Shown here: positions 1 through 11,669 of the stretch, piece by piece | How positions within the stretch are numbered: position 1 is the stretch's first letter | Layout of the letters: the number at the start of each line of letters is the position of its first letter | NCBI GenBank assembly: GCA_963556695.1 | Contig: CAUWAG010000010.1 | Span: 5,146,001 to 5,210,000 of the forward strand | DNA: 64,000 nt | From: Anthostomella pinea | Lineage: Eukaryota > Ascomycota > Sordariomycetes > Xylariales > Xylariaceae | Direction of reading: 5' to 3' | Program-made: the position numbers and the translations under genes | The notes under the pieces: model-generated | Told to the model about the DNA's origin: nothing | Seen by the model: only the letters and a program-made list of their open reading frames with translations | Databases searched by the model: none

Positions 1-2
1 GT

Positions 3-3000
3 CAATCATCTCCCACTCGCGCCCACCTAAGCCTGAGGGGCAGGTCTTCCACCATGAGCTCACTTGGAGAGGGCGCCGTCGACTACCAACAATCAGGGAC
101 AGCTCGCACCTCATCCTCCACGGGCCGCAAAAGCTTCGGCGATCTCCTTGGTCTGAGTCGCATGCGCCAAAATCCCGACCCCAACCGGCAGGGTAGCCTG
201 ACACCGGCCACACCCGGTTCCAACACTTCCAAGAACAACTCGTTACAACTGACCAGAGAGCCTGTCCCGGTAGTGCTACCTGGGCGGAGGGAGGATGATA
301 CTCCTGCCAAGTATCTAATACGCGTCGACAATGCGCTCAGCCGTAGCGTGATCGCGAGTGCCTTGTCCAAGGGAAGCGACTCGTTTATGGCTGCAGTTCT
401 GCGGAGCCATATGCGATCTCTGAGTTTCTTTGAAGAGCCTATGGACATGTCCATACGGAGGCTCCTCATGGTAGCCCAACTTCCCAAGGAAACACAGCAG
501 ATTGATAGGTGCCTCCAAGCGTTCGCAAACCGCTATCATGAATGCAATCCGGGCATTTACGCATCGTCAGATCAAGCTTATTTCATAGCTTTCTCGTTGC
601 TCATTCTGCATACCGACGTGTTCAACAAGAACAACAAGTACAAGATGCAGAAGCCAGATTACCTGAAGAACACCCGTGGCGAGGGCATCTGTGACGACAT
701 ACTCGAGTGTTTTTACGACAACATCAGCTATACACCTTTCATTCATGTCGAGGACGACGTTCAAGTCAAAGGCGAGCCTACCGGTAGTCTGAAGTCCAAG
801 AAAAAACCTGTGTTCCCGAATGGGACCCCAGAGCCGCTTCGAAGGTCCAAGGACCCCATTGATCCCTATACCCTACTCATAGACGGCAGACTTGACACGC
901 TGCGACCTCCGCTCAGGGACCAGATACAATTGGAGGAACACTACAACTACCTAGGTACGGCTAACAGGTTCAATCTGAAAGAACTGCAAAAGACATTCTT
1001 CAAGACGGGAGTTCTCCAGATCGTTTCCGCGCGATCACGCCCAGACGCCTTCATGACGGAAAAGACACAGAACAATCCCCAAGAAGCGCACCCTGGCATC
1101 GTAGATATCAAGGTCACCAAGGTAGGGACACTGTGGCGGAAGGATACTAAGCGGAAGAAAACCCGGTCACCCTGGCAAGAATGGGGCGCCATCCTGACCG
1201 GCGCCCAGTTATACTTCTTCCGTAACACGGCGTGGATCAAGAACCTGATGCAACAGTACGAGGCACACATCAAGACTGGCCACGACGATGTCCCGCTTAT
1301 CTTCAATCCACCGCTCGAGAACTTCAAGCCGGATGCGTTGATGTCGACCGATGGTGCCGTGGCCCTCTATGACACAACCTACAAGAAACACAAGAACGCG
1401 TTCGTCTACGTCAGGCATGGCGGACTCGAAGAAGTGTTACTGGCGCAGAACGAGGAGGATAGGAATGACTGGCTGGCCAAGCTCAATTACGCGGCCGCGT
1501 TCCGGACGTCTGGCGTGCGGATGCGTGGTGTTATCGGCGGAAATCACGAAGGTCAGAGTCGGCGCGCCATCCGACGGCTAGACAGCACCGACGCGACGCA
1601 GCTTATCCAGACGCCGACAGGGGAAGTGACGGTCAACAGGAGCCAAATCGACCATCAGATGGCCCGAGACATTCTTGTGGCGCGGCGGGAATTCATGCAG
1701 CAGAAAATCGAAGAGGCGGAAGAGAAACTGCAAGCCGCGCAGAAGCATCTCGACCATCAGCTTAGGAATGCCCGTCACTTGCTAGTACTGGCACCAATTC
1801 AGGACAAGACTCGAGAGCAGGTCCGTAGCGGTGCTGCCAAGATCATAGCCCAGCTGAAATGGTCTCGCATAGAGCTGGGGAGGCTGAAATGTCATCGGGA
1901 CGTTCTTGCGTTGGATCTGGCCGAGGAGAAAGAAGTCAACGGAGACCTGAGTGAGGGTCCTGCCACACCTAGCACAGTGGCCGGAAAGTCACTCCTGCAC
2001 AAGGGCTCAAGGGGCAGTTCACATGTGACCCAACAACAGAGTCCGCGGTCTCCAGCACCATTGTCGCTGTCTCGGTCCTCCGAGCCGACCCAACAGGTGG
2101 GCAGAGACTCGCCAGAGACAGATGTATTCCAGACACCACCCACCAGCGCGGGCCTGCCGGCAATACGCGACATGCCGCCTCTGAGTTTCGAGAATGCTGA
2201 CTTCAGAAAGGCGTCGGTTTCTAGTGCTGCCTCATCGTCCAAACCTGTGGCCACATCTACGCCGCCACCGCGGCTTCCGTCAAGTCCACCATCCGGACAG
2301 GCGAGAAACAGTGCCGATGAACAAGCGGCCGCAGATGCACGCGAAAGGCAGGTACTCGAACAAGCGGGACTCCTTGATATGGAGCGCGTTCGAACGACGG
2401 ACCATCGCCCAAGATCCAGCGGCAAGAATGCAGATGAGACGCCCGAACGCAGCAAGCGATCCAGCGCTGCCGGCGCCGAAAAGGATAGACTCGAACGAAG
2501 CAGAATACGCCGCAGCCTCCAGCGAACGCTGAGAGACGGAAAGGGACACATGTCGCACCATCGCAGCAGAAAGGGAAAAGACTCGGCCAGCAGTGGGGGC
2601 ATGTCGGATGAGACTGTCCGAGACGAGGTTCTCTCCCGGGGAGCGGGCAGCTTCACTGTGCATGGGAAGAAAGCATCCGTCGTCAATTTTGGGCACGAAT
2701 TACACGCCATGTCAACGGAAGAGCGCATCAAGCACCACCGTAAACACGGGCAGTCAGGCGATGAACCAGGCCCAACGTCTCCTGTCAGTATCGACGATGA
2801 CTTCCAATCTGTTCTGAGCAAACCTTTGGAAGGGTTCGATCGACGAGGGTCGGGGGCCAGTGCCAGCACCGCGACAGCCCGGTCCTTTCGCGAGCTACAC
2901 CGCAAGTACTCGTCGTCCCGAGCACACAAGGCCCCGGCACTGGGCAGCCTGACAGTCCCATCGGACGAGGATAGCGATGCGGCCCTCAGCTTCTCCGACG

Positions 3001-3197
3001 GCCGGCGGTCGCCTCTGCCCCCGCTCGACGACGAGGAGGAGGACCCTATACCGTTCCAGGCGCATTTCTACACGCCAGATCCTCCAAGCTCTCCGGTCCA
3101 GCAGGGTACACCCGCTGCTGGCGAAGGAGCGAGCGGGGATACGACTCACGAGTTGGAACGGCTGCCTAGCCCCGTAATTCAAGAAGTGCGCGCATAG
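3..3197 (+). CDS. Sec7-PH domain Arf guanine-nucleotide exchange factor (EFA6/Yel1-like), 5' partial
   Basis: The protein should activate Arf-type GTPases by GDP/GTP exchange at membranes. Numbering from the ATG at 54, a Sec7 domain spans about residues 86-232. It carries the glutamic-finger region QLPKETQQIDR with the catalytic Glu at 146, and HTDVFNKN matching the usual NTDxxNPN loop. A PH domain follows (about 355-490, ending in a DWLAKLNYAAAF helix), then a charged coiled coil (about 540-640) and a long disordered Ser/Pro/Arg-rich tail to residue 1047. Sec7 followed by PH and coiled coil is the EFA6/Yel1 arrangement. The frame is open upstream of the ATG to base 3 without a stop, so the real start probably lies outside the window and the N-terminal part is missing. 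The gene is convergent with srp72. Family call is firm; subfamily is inferred. Confidence 0.9.
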   Translation, partial: QSSPTRAHLSLRGRSSTMSSLGEGAVDYQQSGTARTSSSTGRKSFGDLLGLSRMRQNPDPNRQGSLTPATPGSNTSKNNSLQLTREPVPVVLPGRREDDTPAKYLIRVDNALSRSVIASALSKGSDSFMAAVLRSHMRSLSFFEEPMDMSIRRLLMVAQLPKETQQIDRCLQAFANRYHECNPGIYASSDQAYFIAFSLLILHTDVFNKNNKYKMQKPDYLKNTRGEGICDDILECFYDNISYTPFIHVEDDVQVKGEPTGSLKSKKKPVFPNGTPEPLRRSKDPIDPYTLLIDGRLDTLRPPLRDQIQLEEHYNYLGTANRFNLKELQKTFFKTGVLQIVSARSRPDAFMTEKTQNNPQEAHPGIVDIKVTKVGTLWRKDTKRKKTRSPWQEWGAILTGAQLYFFRNTAWIKNLMQQYEAHIKTGHDDVPLIFNPPLENFKPDALMSTDGAVALYDTTYKKHKNAFVYVRHGGLEEVLLAQNEEDRNDWLAKLNYAAAFRTSGVRMRGVIGGNHEGQSRRAIRRLDSTDATQLIQTPTGEVTVNRSQIDHQMARDILVARREFMQQKIEEAEEKLQAAQKHLDHQLRNARHLLVLAPIQDKTREQVRSGAAKIIAQLKWSRIELGRLKCHRDVLALDLAEEKEVNGDLSEGPATPSTVAGKSLLHKGSRGSSHVTQQQSPRSPAPLSLSRSSEPTQQVGRDSPETDVFQTPPTSAGLPAIRDMPPLSFENADFRKASVSSAASSSKPVATSTPPPRLPSSPPSGQARNSADEQAAADARERQVLEQAGLLDMERVRTTDHRPRSSGKNADETPERSKRSSAAGAEKDRLERSRIRRSLQRTLRDGKGHMSHHRSRKGKDSASSGGMSDETVRDEVLSRGAGSFTVHGKKASVVNFGHELHAMSTEERIKHHRKHGQSGDEPGPTSPVSIDDDFQSVLSKPLEGFDRRGSGASASTATARSFRELHRKYSSSRAHKAPALGSLTVPSDEDSDAALSFSDGRRSPLPPLDDEEEDPIPFQAHFYTPDPPSSPVQQGTPAAGEGASGDTTHELERLPSPVIQEVRA

Positions 3198-3632
3198 GCA
3201 GTAGTGTATTGATAGTAATTTCATGCAAGGGTGTTGGGAGCGATGGGGGCTTACTTTCTCGGAGCCACTACGTGGGAAGCCGAACATTGCGCAGGAGTTC
3301 AAAAGAAGGGGGCCATGGGCACGCGAGAGCAAAGAAACCCCCTGAAGCAGGGTCAAGTGAAGAGATATCTACATATGTAAAGTAGGTAGGGCCGGTGACC
3401 TGTACCAATGAAGACGGAGCGGACGGGACGAGCCCGTCCAGCCCTGATGACTACATGTATCACATCGCATCATGGTTGGGGATCCGTTAGTCTAGGTACC
3501 GTGCGGGATAGTTGTCACGTTCATAGTACCGCATGTGCAATGGCAATGGTATCGGTGCAAGTTCAAGTGCTATTCTTGAGCGTCATGATCATCGTGTGGA
3601 ATGTTTTATGACGTTCCTGAATACCGATCTCA
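3198..3632. other. Convergent intergenic region between the ArfGEF and srp72
   Basis: This 435-bp space separates two genes transcribed towards each other, so it should hold both 3' UTRs. No further coding signal, repeat or RNA gene was recognised. Confidence 0.5.
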
Positions 3633-5650
3633 CTATTTCTTGCCCTTCTTCTTCTTCTTGCCGCCTTGGCCGCCCGTAGCCTTCTCGACCTTGACGGCGC
3701 CGGCGCCTCCGACAAGCTCCAGCGTCTCTTCCTGCTTGACCATGCCGCCCTGAGTGGCCTCCTGGGCGCGCTTCTTGCCCTTCTTACCCTTTGGCCGGTA
3801 TGTGCTGCGGTCACGGAGCGGCAGCCATCGCTCTGGATCGGGCTGCTTGCCTTCCTCGTAGTTTTTGGGTAGGCGCTTCTTGCGGCGGCGCTTTACGGCT
3901 TTATCCTTCTCCGGGTCGCCATCGGCCGCCCGCTTCTTACTCATGGGCACGGGCACGGGGATCGCGGCGACGCCGGCGTCGATCAGCGCCTGGACATTGG
4001 CGCCGGCGGCCAGCCTTTCCACCGTTGTGAGGCCCTGCAGATACGGCTCGACCTTGGCGTAGTCGCTCGTGGCGAATGACGCCACGAGGCCTGCGATTGC
4101 CGTCATGTCATTCTCCGATTGCGCGACCAGCTTCTCGAAGGTCGCGCCGGCTGCGGCGAGATCCTCGGGGTTAGAGGACCGGAGGAGTTCCACGCCAGCT
4201 TCGCGTAGTAGAGAGGTGGATGACGGCTCCGACCTGGACCGCCAGTGGGCGGAAGCTCTTGCCAATTCCATGCGTATCGAGTTCTGGCGCCCCTGTAGTC
4301 GGTACAGCGCGACAGCCGCCGCAACGAGACCCGGGGCGAACCGCACGTCCTCATGATCCGGGGCAGTCGCCGTCTCGAGACGCTGGAGGAACGTCTCCAA
4401 GAGAGCGAGTGCTGGCCCAGGGCTCTGCATCTGGACGTATAGCTGGATGATGGTCAGGAGCAGTCCTACATCGTTCGGACGTCTCTCGAGCATTGGGAGA
4501 ATCTGTTTCAGCGCTACTTTGCCTGTCCCAAGCCGTGTATGGGCAGCGGCGCTGATGACACCGAGGTTGGCAACATCAACAGATGCTGTGGGGATTGTTG
4601 CGCCAAGAATCTGGCTTCTGGTTGATGATTCCACCCCTTGGAACTTTTGTGCCTGGAGTTCCAAGGCGTATCTGTTACGTCGCAAGACAGAAGCCTGGTA
4701 CTCGAAGAGCTTTTGGCTATCCGGTAGAGCGGTTGCCGACTCGGTGAGGCGTTTTGTAAGGTACGGGTTCCTTTCGCCCGCACCAATAGCAACCTGGTTG
4801 TTCTGAGCCACCGCCCTCGTCGGGGCTTCGGGTATTCTGTAGATGGTGTGAGCTGGGGCAGTAGACGAGCTTCTGTTGGTACCACATACTCGGATAGGAC
4901 GATGGATTTCTGCAGGGCCGCCGCCTCTGTGTTCTTGCCTGACCGACTAAGAACGTAGGCATGTTGGACCATGATGGGCAGTAGTTCCGCTTTCTTCTCG
5001 TCGGCGGACAGATCCTCGCTCGCCTCGCACAGGTCCCTTGCACGCTTCAAGAGAACAGAAGCCCGGGTGAAGTCGCCACGGGCGATGTATGCGCAGGCGG
5101 CATTGTATGCGGTTTCGAAGGCCTCTAGATCTTGGCGCGAGGGCTGCCTCTCTTGTACGTCTACCACATGGCCGAGGCCATTCCATTCAAGCTGGGCATT
5201 CGCGGCTAGCAGGTTGATCTTCAGGTCGTTCTCCTCGCCAGCCAAGCCGCCACCTTCGTTGAGGAGGTTGCGGTACGTGGCTGCGGCATCTTGGAAATTC
5301 TCGGCGCGATAGGATATCTGGGCGGCGACGTGGCGGAAGGCACGCTGCGACTTTGACCCGGGAGCGGACGCGACAGCCTTCTGGGCGTCTTCAAGCTGGC
5401 CGGACTTGTACAGGGCGTAGGTCTTCTCGAGCTGACATTCCTTCTCCAGGCTGTCACCTCCTTCGGCCAGAGCTCGCAAGGCGTCGTCGAAGCGGTCGAG
5501 CTTGAGGAGAGCGACGACGCGCGTGTGCTGGGCACGCAGGTTGCCCTTGGATGCCTTGATAGCTGCGTTGGCGGCCTTGAGGACCTCGTCGTGGTCTTGG
5601 ATGGTCGAGCTCCGGAGGAGGGAAGCGAGCGTCGCGGCGGGGTCCGACAT
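3633..5650 (-). CDS. srp72: Signal recognition particle subunit SRP72
   Basis: SRP72 is the largest protein of the signal recognition particle; with SRP68 it binds SRP RNA in targeting nascent chains to the ER. Exons are 5650..4890 and 4836..3633. The 53-bp intron 4837..4889 starts GTATGT and ends TACAG, and joining gives 654 residues without a stop. The N-terminal half is TPR-like alpha-helical repeats. The C-terminus has the SRP72 RNA-binding signature: a Lys/Arg-rich run, LPKNY at about 576-580, PDPERWLPLRDRS just after it, then a lysine-rich tail ending KKKKKGKK. That block matches the animal SRP72 signature closely. The downstream exon also opens with an in-frame GTG at 4811, but splicing explains the frame change better. 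It is transcribed in the same direction as the small gene upstream at 6154-6783. Confidence 0.95.
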
Positions 5651-6153
5651 GTTGTGACTTGCCTGGGGGTTGGCAAACGATCGACCTGGGCGGGGGCGGA
5701 GCGGATAGGCGGTGTCGGTCTACTTCGACATGGTCCTGTTCCGGCGGTCACGATGTGTAGTTTTCGCCTGGTAAGGTGGGAGCTGTATGGTCGCGTGGTG
5801 GTGTGGTGGTGTCATGCTGCGCAGTTTGGTGGTGGGGGTTACATGCACGTGGTGAACATTAAAAGTTAGTGCCCTACTCGGTACAAGCATGCACCCGATA
5901 ACCCCGATTAAGCATATATCTGATAGTTGCAAGCGCCATATAGTCGACAAGCTGGCTTATCCGAGTACGAGGTAAGGTATATATATATTCCACGTTTACC
6001 ACCAACGCGCTCCCTTCCAGCGACGGCCTCTCTGCCAGCCTGACGAGAGTTGCTATCAATACATTTGGCTTCGCCGCTAGGCTCCGTATATCTGCGAAGC
6101 CAAGGGCATGCCATGCCGACCACGGTGGCATCAGTGCAGCCGATACTCGCACC
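5651..6153. promoter_or_regulatory. Upstream region of srp72
   Basis: About 500 bp between the srp72 start codon and the stop of the next gene on the same strand; it must contain the srp72 promoter and the 3' UTR of the neighbour. A short TA run lies near 5979-5990. No specific factor site can be assigned. Confidence 0.4.
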
Positions 6154-6783
6154 TCACTTCCTCCCATGACTTCCAAACAGGCGTCTCAAGAAACTCCTCT
6201 TCTCGTCTGATTCCGGCCTGTAGGCGTTGATAGGATACACTGGGTGGAATGGAAACTCCGTGTACTCTCCGCCATCCGAGTTTTGCACCAAGCGTGACCT
6301 TCGTCGTGGCATCTCGCCGAGTTTGGTACTATCCGAGAACGTGGATATGAAGGAAATGCGATGCGAGCTTTCAGCGACATGGGCATTTCCGCTTCTTTTG
6401 CTGCGTATGTCCTCCCTTGTCGCCTTCCCAGGTATATTGGACCGTAGGCAAAGGTCTTGGGTCAGCTCACCATGGCTTGGTGTTCGTAGCCTCGTAGCGT
6501 CCCCAAGCCTCGGGTCCTTGGATCCCGCGCGATGTCTGTCGCGGTTATTCTCTTTGGTAGAGGACGACTGTTTCTTATGTCGACGGCTCCTTGATGCGTA
6601 TGGCGGTGAGGTCTCATGCCCCTTTTGGGCACTGCTTAGCCGGCGACTGCTCAGTCGATGTGACAACCGCTCGATGGTCTTAATGGTGTCAGTTCGGGAC
6701 GTGTTCGATAGGGACATCAGTGACTCGTAATCTATAATGGGTCTCTGTGTTTTGGCCGTGCCCAAAATGTCGACCAAGGCCAT
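6154..6783 (-). CDS. Hypothetical basic protein, 209 aa
   Basis: A single-exon ORF starting MALVDILGTAKTQ. I do not recognise a domain. The middle is rich in Ser, Arg and Lys and looks disordered. A more ordered-looking C-terminus contains HRISFISTFSDSTKLGE, an aromatic/proline stretch (EFPFHPVYPINAYRP) and a basic ending KRSFLRRLFGSHGRK. Codon use resembles the neighbouring genes, and both ends look like conserved segments flanking a variable centre, which is why I take it as real. The terminal basic/hydrophobic motif could be a membrane- or nucleic-acid-contact segment, but that is a guess. It lies head-to-tail with srp72. Confidence 0.6.
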   Translation of the reverse strand: MALVDILGTAKTQRPIIDYESLMSLSNTSRTDTIKTIERLSHRLSSRRLSSAQKGHETSPPYASRSRRHKKQSSSTKENNRDRHRAGSKDPRLGDATRLRTPSHGELTQDLCLRSNIPGKATREDIRSKRSGNAHVAESSHRISFISTFSDSTKLGEMPRRRSRLVQNSDGGEYTEFPFHPVYPINAYRPESDEKRSFLRRLFGSHGRK

Positions 6784-7842
6784 CTTCAGCCTCCTCAGGA
6801 TGCGCCTCAGCGCCGACCTTGACGTCGCTCGAAGTGTGTCAGCCGGGGTCCGTGATCCGAGGAGGCTTGCTACGAGGCCTGAGCCAGTAGGGGCAAGATG
6901 AGCTTACCGTCACCCTCGGCGAGACGGCCACCGCCCTCGTTCAGCCGTGTCTAGTAGGCCCTACGGACCTTGGCCCGGTCAGAGCGAATCGAGCTCCGGA
7001 GCCGTGCATATGAGCTGAGTGAGTCCACGTCGGAGTCTGATGTCCCCCTGAAAGCCTTCAACAAGCCTGAGCATCTGCTGTAAAGGTCGAGCAGATCGGA
7101 GACTTTGGCACCAAACTCGCCCATTTTCGGCCAAGTCTTTCAACTGCTCACTATCTGACAATCACCGGACGCGGATACTAGGTCATGGAAGACGGAAGAT
7201 GGAAGAACCTTGAAGACAGCGGGCGCGTAAGGGGCATGGGGTGCGGGGTCGAGCGACAGCACCACTACATGCATAGAGGCAGTAACTTGTATAGAGGCAT
7301 CCTACCAACTTATAGGGGTCTATCGAGCATTTTGTTAGCATAGATTAGCTGATGTACTCGGCATGTATGTATGTATCGCTTCGTATGTTGCTCCAGAGAG
7401 CACACAATACAGTACAACACAGAGTAACCCCTGGTTCAGTCGAGACTGATACGGCTGCTCAAGCAGGCGAGCAATGACGCCCAGGCTTTTGTCCGTGTCG
7501 TGATACGTGAGCCTCGCAAGGTTCAGCACAACGAAGGGTTCGTGTATGAGGATTTCCTCTCCGAGCGTGTCCCAAATCCGGCCAAGGTCGCGGGATTGAT
7601 AGCGCGGTGGTCCCGGCATTTCTTCTCCTTCTGCTGCGGGGGGTGGCGACAAATCGTTCTGCTGTGTGCGGTGTGCAGAGTCCAGAGTCCAGAGTCCAGA
7701 CACCCACCCATCCGTGGGGGAGATGGGAGATGGGAGATGGGAGATGTAGGTACCGGCAAGCAGGAACTTGGATTCGAGAGCCGAGTCGCTCTAACGAGGT
7801 AGGAAATCCCGCACGCCTCGTAGTATCCTGTAACTATGTTAT

Positions 7843-7920
7843 TACCTAGGTATAGCCTTGATAATTTGTGTCGATGCTGTCCATACATTTGAAGTACCAT
7901 CATCGACTAATACCTAGGTA
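7843..7920. repeat. Two copies of the palindrome TACCTAGGTA
   Basis: Exact 10-bp palindromes at 7843-7852 and 7911-7920. The same word recurs in other intergenic regions of the window (23290-23299, 23508-23517, 23520-23529) and in one-mismatch form at 14531. Confidence 0.7.
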
Positions 7921-9257
7921 TCAGGGAACCCGTAGCTAAGTCAACGTCTATGTTTCGCTCTGCCTTTATACCTATTCTATTCACTGGTTGGAGATGACAC
8001 TTCCCTCACCTCTCTACTACTAATAAGGAGTATCCTCGGGCTCTCATATATCTGGTTTCAAGCTCTCAACCCAAAGCCCCTCGTGTACTACCGCCGGTAC
8101 CTGCACCCTGCACCACGGACAGCTGTGTAGTAACTGGCGACGGAGCGTGGGGGTTATTACCAACAATACCTTACCTAGCTTGGCAGCTTGGAGCCTTGGG
8201 CTGGCTTGGATGCATTGATCGGTTGGCAGCACTGCAGCACTGCAGCAGCAGCACCACTCACAGGCCGATGTCGCCATCTTGCATCTTGCATCAGACCCCT
8301 GATACAGTACTGTACCAGAGCAGCGCGTAGACAGGCTGACAGGCTGACATTCTGACAGGGAGAGTGGGAGAGTGGATGGGAGTCGATGCCGCTGGGCCGC
8401 CTCCTGTGGCCCTGTTGTAGAGTGCTGTGTACATGATACCTTTAACGTTACTGTTGTAGGGGAAGGGGGAGGGGCGGCGGCATGGTGGGATTGTGGAATA
8501 AGCCAGCCAACCAAAAGTGGTCGCTTCGTGCTCGGTCTCGGTGGCAGGTGCTTGCCGCTGTCCGCTGTCCTTATCGAGTGCCCCCCACAGGTTCCAGTGC
8601 TCCACCCCCATTTGCATTCAATCCCGTCCTCCACCTCCCCTCCATCAGCATCTCCATCTCCATCCCCATCCCCATCCCCTCCCCTCATCCCCCATTCCCA
8701 AGACAGTGTCGAGGCTGCCCACCATGCACTGTCCCAGTCCACCTACTGGACAGTTCAAGAGCAACCCCCAAGCAGCTACCTAATGGACAGACAGGAATCT
8801 GCGGCAGTCCCGTGTAGCATCGTGCCGCCGTCCGTCCGTCTCCCATACTCATGCTTTTCTGGCTGACCCTCCCCCTTCCCCCTTCAGTATCCCCCCACCA
8901 ATGCTGAATCAACGCTGACGCAGAGTCCCGGTCATCGACTCCGACAAAGTCGCAGCCCGGGAAGACGGGAGAGATGCTTGCTTACCGCCAGTACCGAGTA
9001 CATGCGCAATGAGCATTCATGTTCCCCTTGTGTGCCACCTGATAAGACGGGAGTCGTCGATTATTATCTGAAGCTCTGCCCTTGTCGCCCTTGTCTCGAC
9101 ACACCCACAACGCCCCTGTCCCGGGTACGTGTACCATCTCATGTTCCATACCTATCTCATGTCCCATATCTCGACGCTTTCTGGCCTATCGCTTTATCTG
9201 CAGCGAACCATTGGCAGACCACCAGTTGTACATACACATGTGCCCGCGAGCCCATGA

Positions 9258-9288
9258 GCCTGCCTGCCTGCCTGCCTGCCTGCCTGCA
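9258..9288. repeat. TGCC tetranucleotide microsatellite
   Basis: About seven TGCC units in a row, followed by two TGCATACC units. It lies in intergenic DNA. Confidence 0.8.
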
Positions 9289-10016
9289 TACCTGCATACC
9301 GACATCAACGGCCTGAGCGCCTGGTGCCCTCACTGCCCTCGCTGCCTTCGTCTTCTCTGTGCATTGACTCGCTACGACGACTCATTGGACACAGCGGATG
9401 CCTATCTCTGTGCCGTTGTCCATAACTCACCTGCTATCGGCCATCACACACCGTGCAAGTTGTCAGTCAAGTTGTCGCCGCCAACATCCTGACTATTTCA
9501 TACGCAGGGGCTGCTAGATACCCGCACCTCGCCTGTCAACACCCCCAGTCGCTAGAGAAAAATCACAAGCAAGACGGCCGGCACACTGATAACGAACTGT
9601 GGAACCCGGTCTGATCCCATTGCCCAGAATAGCACCTCATCCGAATCAACCGTTCTATAATGACTGTGGCCCTGTCCGACCGCCTTGCTTCTCGCTTCTC
9701 GCCATCCTGCTTGACCTCAGACCTGGTCCGCCTCGCCAGCAAAGGAGTCAAGACGACCCGACCGCCCTTGCTTTTGAGTTTTGATCCTACTGCTAGACAA
9801 ATGAGCTTGGTGCTTGCGTGCCACCCCAGAATTGTTCCATGGACCGAGTAGACCCCGCCAGCCGGTTGCCATATTCTCCACGTCGCATCCGATAGTACAA
9901 GTCGCCAGTGAGCGCTGATTGCGCTCGGCATAGCGCCCACCGTGTTTGGGGACACCCAGTCCCCAGAAGAAACACTTCTTTCTAGACCTGGTTGCCGTAC
10001 CCGTCAGGCAACCGAT

Positions 10017-11669
10017 ATGTCGTCTGCAGAGTCCTCGCCGTCGCCCCGGCCGCTGCCAGCCCCCGTCGCTCGAGGGCTCGCCGACGAAGAGAATTTGCCT
10101 AGTGGACAATGCCGATACATCCTTCTCAACCCCGAAATCAAGGGCCTGCGCTGCGCCTGTGTCGGCTTCACACTCAACCGCGGCCTGCCCGGCGTCTCTT
10201 GCCAGTGCGGCCACCTGTCATGCTATCACATCAAGTCCACCGAACCACCTCTGGACAAGAGCGAGGTGGACGGGCTTCGCCGGCGGATACAGGTCCTTGA
10301 AGGACAGCTGGACCGGGAGAACCACACGGGCATCGGCAGTGCCCTCGGAGATGTCGTCAAACGACTGGGAGAGCTAGAGGAGCAGGTCGAGGGCAACAAA
10401 GAGGACGCGAGCCAGGAGATGAGGGACTGCTACAGGAACCTGAACCTTGTATGGCAATCGGTCGGCCAGCTCAAGGAGAGACAGGCTCTCTACGAGAGTA
10501 CGTCCGTCTTGTATGATGAACGCCTAGACGACCATGATGATACCCTGCAGAGACTCGGCGACCGGCTCATAGATTTCGACGAGGCTTCGATGGCGTTGGA
10601 AGAGCGCGTGGAGGCTTTGGAATACCACGATGTTCGGGAGACCCAGTACAGCCAGCATAGGCCGAGTTCGACGGCGAAATCGGAACAATCCAAGAACACG
10701 AGGTGGCCGGTTACACAACGGGACTGGCCATCGAGCAGTCGCGAAACCGAGTTGCCACGAGCAGGGCATGCCCCGCTCCCAAGCTCCCATGCCGCGGCCT
10801 TCGAGGGCAGCGAATCCAAGCAGGCAGAGCCATGGACGGTGCATGTATCGCTCTTGCCAACGGCATCGCAGCCTTTTCCTTTCGAGGTCAGTGTTCTGAA
10901 GGTCCCCTCTTCTCTTCTCCACACCGTCAACAAGTTGAGACTGGACTGTGTCCTACCCCTGAACATGTCTCTGCCGGGTCCACTTGGGCCGAGCGTAGGG
11001 GAGCGCCGGGAGCCAGTAGATGGAGCATTCGCTAACGCACAATAGAAAGACACCAATGCCTATAAACGCTGCCTGTCCCGCGGGCTCCATCAGATGCTAG
11101 CGGTCGGCGGGTCAGACAGTGAGTCGTTTGCCACGGCCGTGGCCAAGGCGTTCGGTAGTCTCCTCCGGGGGAGAGCCTGGGTGCCATTGCAGGCACGACT
11201 CTGCGATGCGGTCACGCTACAGGGCCTCCCGATGCTCAGACCCCTGGAGGCGAGTCTAGTCGGGTCCAACTATGATCTAGAATTCCTGCAGAGGCATTGT
11301 GCCGTCTGCTGTCCAAACGGAAAGGTGGAATCATTGTACATCGCCCTGCTCTCCGACTCGTTCTCGTGGCACTTCCTCCGGCGGTCGCCGTGTTACCTTG
11401 AAGGTCTCGAAGCCAGCTGGGAGTATGACTCGCTGCTGGACCCAAGTGAGAATCTGGAGGACGGCGGGGACGAGGAGGACCGGCCGTCGGCTGGCGATAT
11501 CATGCCTCCATTGCCGTCCCTGAAGCGGACGGCGTCGGAGATGTCGCGCGCCCCGAGCTTCAGCTCACCATCGGCAGTGGATGGCGCCGAGTGCTCTCGG
11601 CCAAAACTACAGCGGACGTGCATCCAGGCGCCACTGGAACTTCGTAGACATGGCGTGGAGACGGTTTAG
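10017..11669 (+). CDS. Coiled-coil protein with SWIM-like Cys/His cluster, 533 aa
   Basis: Exons are 10017..10994 and 11046..11669. The 51-bp intron (GTAGGG donor, GCTAAC branch, AATAG acceptor) removes an in-frame TAG, and the downstream exon reads KDTNAYKRCLSRGLHQM into the next ORF. I chose the ATG at 10017 (MSSAESSPSP) over an upstream in-frame ATG at 9942 because the intervening residues look like leader sequence. Near residues 35-70 is a compact cluster: RCACVGF, then GVSCQCGHLSCYHI. CAC and CYH are separated by 20 residues, which fits the SWIM zinc-finger pattern CxC-x(6-25)-CxH. A coiled coil follows (about 80-210), then a Ser/Pro-rich linker and a C-terminal folded region (FATAVAKAFGSLLRGRAWVPLQ). 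The protein looks like a fungal unknown; the SWIM assignment is inference from spacing alone. Confidence 0.75.

Larger units (their letters stand above)
6784..10016. other. Gene-poor intergenic region with simple repeats
   Basis: No gene could be supported in these 3.2 kb. Contents seen: two exact copies of the palindrome TACCTAGGTA (7843-7852 and 7911-7920), a GATGGGA-type repeat near 7720-7746, a pyrimidine-rich CATCTC/CATCCC run around 8640-8690, and a TGCC tetranucleotide run at 9258-9288. Short ORFs here look like chance readings of low-complexity DNA. A minus-strand ORF at 7335-7703 has a protein-like centre (LGEEILIHEPFVVLNLARL) but no start, partner exon or known domain. Confidence 0.5.

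Noticed and set aside
4809..4811. GTG start for a separate gene covering the C-terminal half of SRP72
   Set aside because: A 53-bp canonical intron joins both halves into one 654-residue SRP72 of normal length.
7335..7703. Minus-strand ORF with a protein-like centre
   Set aside because: No matching exon, start context or family found; upstream part is repeat-derived. Could be a gene fragment but cannot be supported.
8044..8866. Overlapping long ORFs on both strands
   Set aside because: Both arise from a CATCTC/CATCCC low-complexity tract lacking stops; translations are poly-Pro/Ser/Ile or poly-Gly/Asp with no domain.
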